NCBI GenBank assembly: GCA_903772945.1
Contig: CAICTM010000028.1
Span: forward strand, 1 to 64,000
From: Seminavis robusta
Lineage: Eukaryota; Bacillariophyta; Bacillariophyceae; Naviculales; Naviculaceae
Reading direction: 5' to 3'
DNA length: 64,000 bases
Shown here piece after piece: positions 54,377-64,000 of this stretch (the first letter of the stretch is position 1; each line of letters starts with the position of its first letter). The translations under genes were made by a program, and so were the position numbers. The notes under the pieces are model-generated. The model searched no databases and had not been told where the DNA came from. It was given only the letters and a program-made list of their open reading frames with translations.

Positions 54377-55603
54377 CTAGCTACCGTATAAGGCGTTCTT
54401 CGTCGCAAACAATCCCAAATGGGTACCGTATGTGGGTCCTCTGTATTCCTCGAATGAAAATCAGCGTGAACGATCGAGGAATAGAAACCAAAAAATCAGA
54501 GTGATGATACCGTGTTCACATACGGTCTCATGGGTGCCCCCAACATTGCAGTCGCCCGCGTCGGCGTTGTCGGAAAGCACCAATTCACCAACGAACAGTC
54601 CGCCAAAGTGTTCAAAAACAAGCTCGATCGACCCCGATCGACCGATTCGATTCCATCGTCTCGAGACGTGTGTACAAATTTTCTGCAGCCCTGGTGTACA
54701 TTTTGCTATGCGCTATGGCTTGTCTCTCTGCACCGTAGCTATCTCAGTGTACTATAATAATATATCATCCAATGTATGTAGTCTATGTTTGAATTTTGTA
54801 TCAGAAGTTGGCTTCCGTAACTCGAAGACAAAGCTACGTGATAATTGATGTGCTAGCTAGTAGTCGATTCGACACTGACAGCCTGATCTACAGTACCGGT
54901 ACGACCACACAAGACGGATTAGAATGATCGAGATTGACGCTTCGGCATCAGGTTCAAGGGTCGAGGAGTCTCTTTCGTACCGACATTAGCCCAGAAAAGT
55001 GACTCACTCGTCGATCCACGGATCCACGGCATCGACCCGCTATTGCAGCGCACCGCCACAGCTTGCCTCGGAAGTACGGTAGATATCCGTACGCTGCAGT
55101 AGTGAGAGGCGACACTGAGTGGGCAAACGATAATATAATAATTGCTGCATTTCTCTAGCTGTGCTACGTTACAGCTGGAAGGGGCTAGTATACAGTAGCA
55201 TGTTCTGGTTGCGGTGGCACCGCCAGCCACATTGCTGCGTCGTATTTTCAATGCATCGTGGAGGACGACCGAGGAAACCCTTCGTGACCTGTGATTGAAC
55301 AACATCCTCGCTTACGGCAAATCTCGCTCGATGCTGCGATCTTTCTCACAACCCCAAGCTAGCTAGCTCTGTTAGGTCCAGCACTGACTTATTTAGGTAT
55401 ATCCTTTTTGCTGGCTAGAGAGCTACCACCTTAGGTCAGAGGGTCCTCTACAAGACAGAAGGACTTACTCTTGGCGTGGGTATACTGCCTGTGTTTTTCT
55501 TTACGGTATCCTCTAAAGATACCCATTCTCTTATACCCAATCTAGCTTTTTCAGAGAAGACAATTGGGATATACAGTCAAGACAATCTTACTTTTTCTAC
55601 AAG
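54377..55603. other. Intergenic, possible gene fragment
   Basis: About 1.2 kb. A plus-strand frame at about 54500-54757 contains a protein-like stretch (FTYGLMGAPNIAVARVGVVG) without a proper start or a known domain, perhaps a gene relic. The region 54890-55330 has scattered ACCGGTA sites. The last 60 bp are the likely leader of the SGNH-like gene. Confidence 0.35.
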
Positions 55604-58498
55604 ATGGTCCGTTTGGCGAAAGCAAAGAAGAAGCTGAAAAAGCAGAAAGCAGCTGCCAAGGCAACAGAAGAAGAAAAGGCTGCTCTAGTGTCCTCTGAAG
55701 ATCCAGCAAGTACAAGTGGTACAGGTACAAGTGGTAATCCCGCAGGTCCCAATGATACTGCCAGTACCACTAACAGTACCATTGTCAGCACAGACTCTGG
55801 CATTGCTGGCCGAGTGAAGCAGTTGGTCCTTTTCATCTTGGTGGGAATTTTGGTCCTCTATTTCTGGGATTCCATTGAATGGGATGACACCACGGGAGAT
55901 GTTCAGATCAAGATTTACAAGGGAAGCAAACCAGAACAAGATATAGATTTAGATACCAGTATAGATGGCAAGGGATGCAAACAGCAGTGTAAAAAGGTGC
56001 CCAACCCCAAAAAGTCACAATTTGATGGTGAAGATCTCACCATGGCCCAAAACATGCTCACAAGGGTAGCAAAGGGTTGGAGAAATTGGATTGACACCAC
56101 ACTGAAGCAGGACTATGGAGACTACTACCAGAATATTTTTGAACCAGAAGAACATGTGCTAGATCCAACCACCAATCTTCCTCTCAAACATGTCGGCAAT
56201 CAAAGAATATTCAGAGATCCATTCGATGTCGAATTGCCAGGTCGCAAAACACCCACTGACACCAAAGGACAAGGATGGAAACGCATGATTCGAAAATACC
56301 AAATCAAACTACTGCAAGTGCAGCTAGGGATCGCACAGGAACGACTTAATCCCAAACAATATTGCCAGGAGCAGTGTCAACAAGAACAACAATCCAGCCA
56401 AAGCAACGACAATACAAAGTTGCCACCCGGTACCTATTCCAGATTCCTCTGGGTCAATGGTGGCCACAGTGCTTCTGCAGCACACGGGAATTTCTACAGA
56501 GAATCCTACACGGCCAATCTGGGACGAGACTTGCAACCTATTCTCAAGGAAATTGGGCTCGATTGGCAGGTGAAAAACTATGCCATGGGCGGTACAGAGT
56601 CGGCCGAGGTGTGTGTCGTGTCGTACATGTTTTGACGAGTGAAAACAGAGACAATGGATTGTCATTTGAGTGCATTCATGTGACGCGACTCACTCAGTTC
56701 TATGTCGTTTTTCTGCTTATGTAAAAGGAGGTAGCCCTGTGCTTCAATTCCATTTTTGGAAAGGATGTAGACTCCATCTCCTGGGACTATGGGATGACGG
56801 ATGGACGGCACTACTACAAAATGTTTCTATATGCATATCGCGCTGCGAGATTGGCTCTCGTGGAGGATAGTCGCTCACAGCCAGGAAACATTCGACACAG
56901 ACCCTCTCTCCTTTCCCTACATCACCTCAAAGACAACATGGAAGTGCTACAGACTATGCAACATTGTAAGTTGTCATTCAATCGATCATCATGAATATTT
57001 CCCAAGTGCAGGCATGGATTGAAATGGCCATGTCTCCCACATCACAATCGATACTCTCTAACAGTCTCTCTTTGTTCGTGCAATAGTGGGTATGACAGCG
57101 TTGGGGTTTGATCAGGACTATGAAAACAAAGTAGTCAAACCAGCGTTCCCAGACATGTTTGGAATGACTGATGCACAGATTTCAGCCGTTGCACCTTTTG
57201 CACAATACTTCAGATGTGGCACTGACATTGAAGGGGGAGAGCCTGGATGTGCCGACAATAAGTGGAATGTAACCATGTGCGAGGAAAGAGCTGGAAAAAA
57301 TACATGGCATCCAGGTTAGTTAGTCAAGGAAATTGTTGCATCTCACCCACACGTCAACTGCATCACGATCGTGGCATGCCGCTCATATATCGATTTTTCC
57401 TGTACCGTATCTCCTAGGCTGGAGGTATCATGCATTGGCTGGTCACATGATGGCGTTCACAATACTTCAGATCATCACTGAGAGTCTTCAAGAACTCATC
57501 AAGTTAGAACCCAATGAGAAGGAGACTCTCGAGGAAAGACACAATCGTATCCAATTGCAGTTGCAAGAACTGGATGCTGCCGAGCAGGCGGACTATGAGA
57601 ATATCTTCAAGAGTCCAGTTCCGGAAAATGTCTTGAATCACTTTAATTCAATGCTGTGGAATGGAGAGAAAGAGTTCCGGGAGAAGAACAAAGAAGCAAT
57701 GAAGAGTATGTCCCTCGAAATGCTCATCAAAGACCCTTCTTTCTGCCACACAGCAATGCTTCCAGCAGAAATCAGGTACAAGGGACTCCTGACTGAGAAC
57801 TTTGATAGGATTGGCAATGCTCATGACCAAAACTACGAGTTTGGTGTGCTCCACACAGTCATTGAAAGCACTGAAAACCCGAATAAAAATTCCGGGCGAC
57901 AACCAGCTTCCTACAAAGGCAATCGTAGTGAAAGCGATGACAGGATGATCATTGGCATGAAGGACAGTGAACATCAGGTCTGCCCAGAGCAGCTCAATGT
58001 GGATTTCAAGGACTATTTTTTAGTCACAAGCTTGGAGTCCTGGAGATCAGTCAGATTTCCGAATCCGTCATGCCAAGAGTACTACAGTGAGTTTGATGGA
58101 AAGAACAGCAAGGGCTGGGTCTTCTTCTGTCTGTCAAAGTGTAAGTTTGCTTTGAAATTATTGTGATGCTGGTGACTCTTTGCTGTTACTCTTGCTGAGA
58201 TGCTGCTGTACTCGTAGGTGACTGGGGAAAGTGTTCTGGTGGTGACATGCGCAAGATTGTGATGGATTTTGCACAGGACGAAGTTTTCGGGGGCATCGAG
58301 ATGGAAGTAAACCGAGTCAAGGTGACCAGCATGAATTGCATGAATTTGTGTTGTGCCTTGAAACATTCTCAAGATCCAAACCCAGACAAACAGTTCATTT
58401 GGAAACCAAATGAGGACGGAAGATATGACTTCCGAGCCAGGATCACAGGTGGAACCCAATGGGGTTATGCTCGATTCAGTTCCTTCATAGTCATCTAA
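55604..58498 (+). CDS. Type II membrane SGNH/GDSL-like protein, 824 aa, 5 exons
   Basis: Join 55604..56608, 56728..56965, 57087..57314, 57418..58140, 58218..58498 gives 824 aa, with all phases agreeing. After a Lys/Ala-rich start, one signal anchor (VKQLVLFILVGILVLYFW, about 69-86) is followed by an acidic stem and a helical region. The outer core begins FLWVNGGHSASAAHGNFY (about 280-296), a block I-like motif with a Ser in GHS, then NYAMGGTESAE/EVALCF (block II), SISWDYGMTDGRHYY (block III region) and a late HPGWRYHALAGHMMAF, where His would be the catalytic base. The C-terminal 150 residues are Cys-rich (CDWGKCSGGD, CMNLCCAL). Exon 2 could instead start three bases later at 56731. Likely a secretory-pathway esterase or sugar acetyl-transfer/removal enzyme; substrate unknown. 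Confidence 0.85.
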
Positions 58499-59509
58499 CC
58501 TACAAGAAGCAAGTCCGTTGGTGTACGGTGCATTGTGGAGATTGCCCTGTGGCGGGCGATCTTTGCGATGTTGGAAGCCGACTGGTGTGCCACCCAGGTG
58601 GCACAACGTGCTTACTCAATGAAGAGCCTGGATCCGTGTCCTTGCGCATCATCCTCCGATACCGTGGTACTCCACTCCCGTTTCCTTCTTACGACTTTAC
58701 CCCCAACGCATGGCTCATGGTCGTCCTGTTGCTTCTACCGTTGTGTCGTCCATGCACGCCCATTCTGGCGCTGGATACGTTGTCTAATGGGCTGCAGGAC
58801 CTTGATTCCACTTGACATCTCTGCAGGGCAGATAAATCGAGATCAAACGTTGGTGATAGAGTCATAACAAACAAAGGATGGAAGCTCAGCTAAGTAGAAG
58901 ATTTTACGTGAAGCTAGGGCTTGCCGCGGGATCTGTTCGTTTGTGGAGTGATTTCAGCGCAGGTTGCAATTGAAGAAGGAGAGGGAGTTTTGGAGTAGGC
59001 TGCGTTGTCAGGGACGGTATCTTCCATTCACGGCTCACTATACCTCTGAAGGATTGCCCTGTTCCCAGTCTATTGCTCAGGTCAGGTGGTATTTAATGAT
59101 TGATTCCTGGCTATGGTTTTGGCACTCAGACTCGGTGGAACAAAACGTAACGTTCCCAACCAAATGCCGTGCTTTGGCTCGTCCTGGCCTGGCCTAGATT
59201 ATCTTTTCGCAATCGATCTATTAGATTGGAACAAGCTCCCCGGCGAAACGTTCTTCGGCTCGAACGGAATCTGCCAGTCTCGGTACATACGGTTGCCGAC
59301 CGAGACCTTTGCTTGATGCCGAGACCTTGTTTTGGCGGAGCGCTGCGATCGCGTTGGGGCTGTATTCCTTAAAAACGTAGGCGGTGCAATGACTCACGGG
59401 GACTCTCCATTCGCTCTGCCTTCTTCATTTCTTTGCCAGACAAGCTGAATTCTGGCTAAAGCCGATTCAACTGTCAGAACTTTTCGGGAGGCCATCGATG
59501 GCGCTCTCG
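58499..59509. other. Intergenic between convergent genes
   Basis: About 1 kb. Overlapping frames on both strands at 58459-58874 and 58964-59372 have no motif and are likely chance. No repeat or RNA gene is recognised. Confidence 0.4.
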
Positions 59510-62083
59510 CTAGGGTTTATCAGGATCTTTAGGCATATTGTCGAATATGTTGGAGGAGTGTGCTGCGTTATCATCCTCCTCTTCTTCTGAGCATGGTGGA
59601 AGCAACGAAGAAGATCCAGCAGAAGATTGTACCCCAACCGACTGCACGGCCATGCCGCTGTTGCGCATAATCTCGGCTTCCTTGATTGACTCGATCAAAG
59701 AGGCAATGTGAATGTCTACAACAGAAGAAGTTCGAGAGGCGGTACTTCTCCGGAAAACCAACATCCCGTCACCGCGACCGGTACCAACGGTGGCAGCTTG
59801 CTGCCGCAGTTCTAACTCCTCGCTCTGGTTATCGTCCTCCTCGGCAAAAGAATCGACACTCTCGGATTCCCTTGCAGGCGTCTGCTGGAACGGTGATGTC
59901 AGGGTGCTATTAGGTACCCACCAGTTGGGTCTGTCAGGTCTGTCTCCGCCGGCGGACGACATTCTTCGAACAGATCCCGTACCGGTACCACTTGAGTTGT
60001 CCATCATTCGCACGCTAGCCCGTCGAATCGCCTGGGCGATGAATGCCCGCTGATCGCCCACAGACATTGACAGAAACTCACGTGTAAAGAGAACCTTTGG
60101 GAAGAATATGACCATGAGGATAACCATCGAGATGACAAAGAGCAACAGCGTGGAGACCATATAAAAGGCTTGCGGCAAATCGTAGACAATGAACATGACT
60201 GGTATTCCGCTGATCAAGGCTTGCAACATGCTCGCCATCGTAATCCCTATATACTTTGCCTCCGCAAATTCGGCTGAGAAAATACAAGTGAGCCACCACG
60301 ACATCGCACACACGAAATCGAAAGCCATAAATTTTTTACCTTCAATGTCTCTTGCTTCATATGCTTGCCAGTTCGCCATCAGCAGAACACCCAAGTTGAC
60401 ACATGCCAGAGGTACAAGGAAGTATTCGATGTGAGAACTCTTGCATCTTCCTCGTGTCGAAACAACACGATGCCACCCGTCAGTCTCGGAGTCAGGTTCT
60501 CGAAGATACGTCAATGGGTCCACAAACGTCCAACAGAGCAGTATTACTATATTCAACAGGGTGAGGACAGCAAACGGCCCCATGACATCCGTTTCCGACA
60601 CCTTCACGCGCGAGAATGCAGATTGTGACTTGAAGACCTTGTTTATCCTATGCGTCTTGGCGTAAAGAGCGCTGAAGCACGTCGTGAACCCCAAACAAAC
60701 CAACCACACCGGACTCATGCAAATCACCTCACACCGGACATCGACAGGAGGGTCCCCGTCATCACGAATTTCGAAGCAGTTGAACTTTTCGCCTCCCCCG
60801 TCGTCCATGGAGAAAGGTATCAGTGCAAGGCTCATGATCAAGACTCCCGAAGCAATCATAATCAGAAATCTTGGCTGACTGACACGCACAACTCGAACGT
60901 TTCGATGAACATGGACCCATGTAATAAATGAGAGGGCCGTGGCCGTAACAACTGCGCATAGGCAGTACCCAACGAATGCCAACCCTCCCAGCAAATTGTG
61001 GTCAAGTTCTCTCTCGGGTAGTCGGGTTGGAACCCTCACATGATACCCCATTACATCAGTTGTAATTACCATTGCTGCATTACTGCTCAGATTCTGGGTT
61101 GGATCCCTGACCATTTCGTAAAGAATCTCAATGCTTTTTTCTCCCTGCGCAGAAGGGTCCTGTCCCACAAGGGCTTGAACAAAGTTTGCGTTGAAGAGGT
61201 CGAATTGATGGGGCATAGCATCCCCGCACACGAATGCAATATTTGCGTCGTGATATTTGTCCACAAACGTTGTCCAGGGAGAGTAGGAAACTGGGGGGTC
61301 TTGGGTTTGATCCACTACAATTCTCATGGGCAGTCCCATGGCTGATACAATCACGGTTGGTTTTTCTTTGGCCATTCTCTCCAACTGGTCAATGGCAGTA
61401 TTGACGTCGCCGTTGGCATTTCGGGGGCTCCCTGGAATTTCTTGCCACTGATGCGTTTTTGTCTTTCTGGCCTCTAGCTCTTTGACAATCCCATTGTAAC
61501 GCTCCATCATATTGGGAGAGTGGCCTGATATCAAGACACCAAAAGTCCCTCCTTCCGGTTTCAACTGGGTCGCTGCACGGGCCATCCATTTGCCAAACAC
61601 AGAATTGTTGGTCCCTACGAAGTAGTCTCTGCCGCCTTTGGAAATATCCGAGTCAAAGGTAATGACAGGAATGCCTTTTGCTCTTGCTTCTTCCAATGCA
61701 AACACGATGGATCGTTCGTCAATGACAGAAATGGCAATGCCATGAATGTCACCACTAGAAGCCATTTTTTGGACAATGTTTTCCTGAGAAGCGACATCAT
61801 TGGGGTCCTCTGAAGTGGGGCCCACAAAGACACACTCAATGGTCACATTCTTTTTTTGCTGGGACAACTTTTGTGTCAGGCGTGCTGCTTTTCGTTTGCA
61901 GCCATCACCAACGGTTTGGAAATAAGGATTGTCTTGCCATTTGGGTATGACAGCAAATCGAAGATGCGTATTCTCAAGTGCTGCTGTTGTTTCACTGCTA
62001 AAGCTCATAACAACACACAAGACAGTGACAAAACTGAGGATTGTCATTGGAGATACTTTTATCCCGTCTCTCTCGCGACTCAT
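59510..62083 (-). CDS. Class C GPCR-like receptor, one Venus-flytrap-like domain, 857 aa, intronless
   Basis: ATG at 62081-62083; the N-terminus (MTILSFVTVLCVVMSFSSET) is a signal peptide. Residues about 38-345 form a periplasmic sugar-binding-type domain (LRFAVIPKWQDNPYFQTVGD, IPVITFDSDI, NNSVFGKWMARAA, GTFGVLISGHSP). Seven membrane segments follow (about 370-665), starting LLGGLAFVGYCLCAVVTATA and including VRVSQPRFLIM, which matches VRISQPPFLI of the eleven-exon receptor, and FKSQSAFSRVKVSETDV after helix 3. The tail of about 180 residues is Ser/Arg-rich, then acidic. Family knowledge places it with GABA-B-like receptors; the binding domain resembles bacterial RbsB/LuxP types, so a small sugar-like or similar ligand is possible. 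No intron is needed, unlike the other receptor. Confidence 0.93.
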   Translation of the reverse strand: MSRERDGIKVSPMTILSFVTVLCVVMSFSSETTAALENTHLRFAVIPKWQDNPYFQTVGDGCKRKAARLTQKLSQQKKNVTIECVFVGPTSEDPNDVASQENIVQKMASSGDIHGIAISVIDERSIVFALEEARAKGIPVITFDSDISKGGRDYFVGTNNSVFGKWMARAATQLKPEGGTFGVLISGHSPNMMERYNGIVKELEARKTKTHQWQEIPGSPRNANGDVNTAIDQLERMAKEKPTVIVSAMGLPMRIVVDQTQDPPVSYSPWTTFVDKYHDANIAFVCGDAMPHQFDLFNANFVQALVGQDPSAQGEKSIEILYEMVRDPTQNLSSNAAMVITTDVMGYHVRVPTRLPERELDHNLLGGLAFVGYCLCAVVTATALSFITWVHVHRNVRVVRVSQPRFLIMIASGVLIMSLALIPFSMDDGGGEKFNCFEIRDDGDPPVDVRCEVICMSPVWLVCLGFTTCFSALYAKTHRINKVFKSQSAFSRVKVSETDVMGPFAVLTLLNIVILLCWTFVDPLTYLREPDSETDGWHRVVSTRGRCKSSHIEYFLVPLACVNLGVLLMANWQAYEARDIEGKKFMAFDFVCAMSWWLTCIFSAEFAEAKYIGITMASMLQALISGIPVMFIVYDLPQAFYMVSTLLLFVISMVILMVIFFPKVLFTREFLSMSVGDQRAFIAQAIRRASVRMMDNSSGTGTGSVRRMSSAGGDRPDRPNWWVPNSTLTSPFQQTPARESESVDSFAEEDDNQSEELELRQQAATVGTGRGDGMLVFRRSTASRTSSVVDIHIASLIESIKEAEIMRNSGMAVQSVGVQSSAGSSSLLPPCSEEEEDDNAAHSSNIFDNMPKDPDKP

Positions 62084-62699
62084 TAAATGACGAGCGTGAC
62101 TGGAGCTGTGTCAAAGCTCACTCTTGGTGGTTGCTTCAGAGGTGTGCGGTGGGTGGGACAGGTACGAGTACCAGTAGCAACAGGGAGTGAGCCCTTTATC
62201 CCGTCTGGCTATCACTGCTCGCTAGCTAGCAATGAACTCTTGTTCAGTTCTCTTAGACTCTAGTCAAGTCAGCGTAACCAGAAGACAGGTTTCCGGAACT
62301 TGCAACCATGCACCCAGCAGATCCCGTCCAAGAACTTGCACCCTTCCCCTGTTTTTGCCTGATCTCCCAACTAATAGAACCCTCAAATGAACAAATCGCG
62401 ACTTGTCATGGGGCAGCTTCAAAGTTTTGCTCGGTTGCTAGCTAGCTTGCTGTCGCGCCGTTTCATTATTTTCCTTTTGTTGTCAGAGTGTCATTTTTCT
62501 GAAGACGGCATGGCCGAGGTGAAACTTTGTGACCGGTCACTTGCCATCCAATGATTTGAGCACGCACAGTTGCTCCAACGTAACCTACTGGGACACAGGT
62601 CAAGATTGAATTCTATCATGGTGTCGGCTAATCAAACGAGGAGCAAGGTCTTGGCTACGACTTTTTATCACAAGGCTGAGGAAAACTATACTATTTCCA
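62084..62699. other. Intergenic, receptor promoter side
   Basis: About 620 bp between the receptor start and the 3' end of the EGF-repeat gene, both on the minus strand. CTAGCTAGC palindromes lie near 62222 and 62440. A long plus-strand frame beginning at 62570 is antisense to the EGF gene. Confidence 0.4.
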
Positions 62700-64000
62700 T
62701 CATCCAATCTGCTTTCCAGAGCTGTTTGTTACTGGGACTGGTACCTCACAGAAGTCACCTGAGAAGCCTTCTGGACACAAGCATATGGGATGAAAAAGAG
62801 ACTGATCACAGTAACCACCGTTGCGACAGGGATCCACAAAGTCATCGAACGTGTCATCAGCCGCCAAAAAACAATCAGCCTGAGTTGAGTTTTGACAGAA
62901 TTCTCCATAGAATGGTGGCTCACATTCACATTTCAATTCAAATGGGTCACACTTTTGACCATTACGACAACTGCTCAACGAATCATAAGTCGTCGAGCAA
63001 AAGTAGGGATTTTCCTTCACTTTGGCAGGCAGGGGAAACTGGCACAGGTTGCCATGGGCGCCACGGCGACACTTCTAAACATCACAGCAAGCAATTCATG
63101 AGACTTTTCAGCCTGTCTCAGATAACCCATACACATCATTCATTCATCGCTTACCTGGCAATGGCCCGTGATTTCGTTACATGTGCCTCCATTGAAGCAG
63201 CCAAGTTCATTGCAACTGTTTCGAACGTACAGGAACAGGCGCATCAATAAGATGAGAGCAGCAACGAATAGTTGATGGATGGACTCTATGAACACAACTT
63301 ACGCGTACACATATTCACATTGTAATCCCCTTTCGAACGTACAGGAACAGGCAAATCAATAAGATGAGAGCAGCAACGAATCGTTGATGGATGGACTCCA
63401 TGAACACAACTTACGCGTAGAAGGGTAGGCATTTGCAATACCCATGTTCGTCACAACTGCCATCATTTTGACAGGTGGCCTTTCCATCTTCTGTTTTGTT
63501 GCTGCATTCTGAACATTGCAGTTGAACATCAAGCTTGGTGGCATCATCTGGCCAGTACCCAAAGAAAGGAGACTGATGAGCCTTTTTGTGCTTTCTGGCC
63601 AAGACCCAGGTGACAGTGGACGGTTCAAAGCCATAAGAGGGAGTGCCCAAGTCAACTGGGGAACTGAAATAGAGTGGCCTGAAGATTCTGTTATCGGCCA
63701 GCAATCTGAGTCCTTCAATAGGTGGGAGTTCCAAAACACGCGATGTGTCAATGAAATCATAGAATTCACTCAAATAAGGCAACTCTGCCTCGTATGGGGC
63801 CCCCATGATGACCCATCGTCTGCGTGCATGAGAGTAATGAATCAGGCAAATGGTTCCATGTCGGTTGATCAGCTAGATCACAAGATGACCTACCTCCCAG
63901 TAAAGAACATAAAGGTTCGGAGTCTCGTGTCGCGATCGTCTCCGTCAAAATTGTACGGCAGATAAAGGAACCTCCCGCAGATTCTTGTCGAGTTGATACC
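62700..64000 (-). CDS. EGF-repeat protein, 3' part (window edge), at least 4 exons
   Basis: Exons on the minus strand: beyond 64000 to 63894, 63819..63415, 63215..63155, 63074..62700; junction phases all agree. The 5' end lies outside the window. The first visible part (RTFMFFTG/RRWVIMGAPYEA, FYDFIDTSRVLELPPIEGLR) is globular and unrecognised. At least four Cys-rich EGF-like units follow: TCQNDGSCDEHGYCKC (crossing an intron), CNELGCFNGGTCNEITGHC, SCRNGQKCDPFELKCEC and PCRNGGYCDQSLFHPICLC with PEGFSGDFC. The protein ends soon after the last unit with no membrane segment, so it is probably secreted or held by its unseen N-terminal part. EGF units suggest extracellular binding. Confidence 0.82.
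63219..63422. repeat. 112-bp offset tandem duplication inside an intron
   Basis: Copies at about 63219-63310 and 63331-63422 share CGAACGTACAGGAACAGGC, AATCAATAAGATGAGAGCA, TTGATGGATGGACTC and ACACAACTTACGCGTA, with few differences. Copy 2 includes the true 5' splice site of the EGF gene at 63414/63415, so copy 1 carries a second donor-like ACGC/GTAAGT at 63303/63302. The host intron is 199 bp against 74-80 bp for its neighbours. Confidence 0.85.

Noticed and set aside
54432-54848. Plus-strand frames of 81 and 138 codons after the two-pass membrane protein
   Set aside because: They overlap in two frames, the more protein-like one lacks an ATG at its start, and no domain is recognised.
58459-58874. 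Frames directly after the five-exon SGNH-like gene
   Set aside because: The first overlaps the real final exon in another frame; none has a motif.
62570-63250. 226-codon plus-strand frame at the right end
   Set aside because: It is antisense to two EGF-coding exons; its His- and Ser-rich content is explained by the complement of Cys/Asp/Glu codons.

Overview
The window is nuclear DNA of a eukaryote with compact genes, short spliceosomal introns (mostly 70-140 bp, GT-AG plus one probable GC-AG) and the standard code. The gene content points to a marine pennate diatom: class C GPCR-like receptors with bacterial-type ligand-binding ectodomains, membrane proteins with solute-binding-protein (SBP) domains, FAS1 proteins, SGNH/GDSL-like membrane proteins and a soluble hybrid histidine kinase. 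The species call is inference; a raphid diatom such as Seminavis would fit. No tRNA, rRNA, CRISPR, virus-like element or intact transposon was recognised.

Layout. 0-8 kb: edge of a charged coiled-coil protein (-), a four-exon PAS/HisKA/HATPase/REC hybrid kinase (+), and a single-exon ABC half-transporter with an EF-hand (-). 8-12.3 kb: gene-free, with three nested tandem-repeat systems, the last a satellite of alternating A/B monomers. 12.3-20.6 kb: an SLC10A7-like transporter (+), an 868-aa protein of unknown function (-), and a membrane-anchored protein with two tandem SBP domains (-). 21.9-29.3 kb: an eleven-exon gene (-) for a 2194-aa class C GPCR-like receptor with two Venus-flytrap-like domains and a cytoplasmic tail of about 1100 residues built from two peptide repeats. 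30.7-38.5 kb: an LCAT/PDAT-like acyltransferase (-), a YbjN-like acidic protein (+), an F-box-like protein (-) and a type II glycosyltransferase-like protein (-). 39-45 kb: a repeat-rich stretch with two more members of the F-box-like family (+), each with one frame break. 46-58.5 kb: a repeat protein with arrays of putative phosphosites (+), an SGNH-fold protein with a changed nucleophile (-), a two-domain FAS1 protein (-), a basic two-pass membrane protein (+) and a five-exon SGNH-like membrane protein (+). 59.5-64 kb: an intronless second class C GPCR-like receptor (-) and the 3' part of an EGF-repeat gene (-).

The common theme is sensing and the cell surface: a two-component kinase, three receptors built on bacterial-type binding domains, adhesion-type domains (FAS1, EGF) and secretory-pathway enzymes. 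Eukaryotic genes need not act together because they are adjacent, so no operon-like system is claimed. Exon joins were chosen by hand from splice motifs, reading-frame phase and family-like sequence across each junction; all listed joins keep frame. Several single-base frame breaks, and many small indels in the satellite, could be residual assembly error rather than biology.
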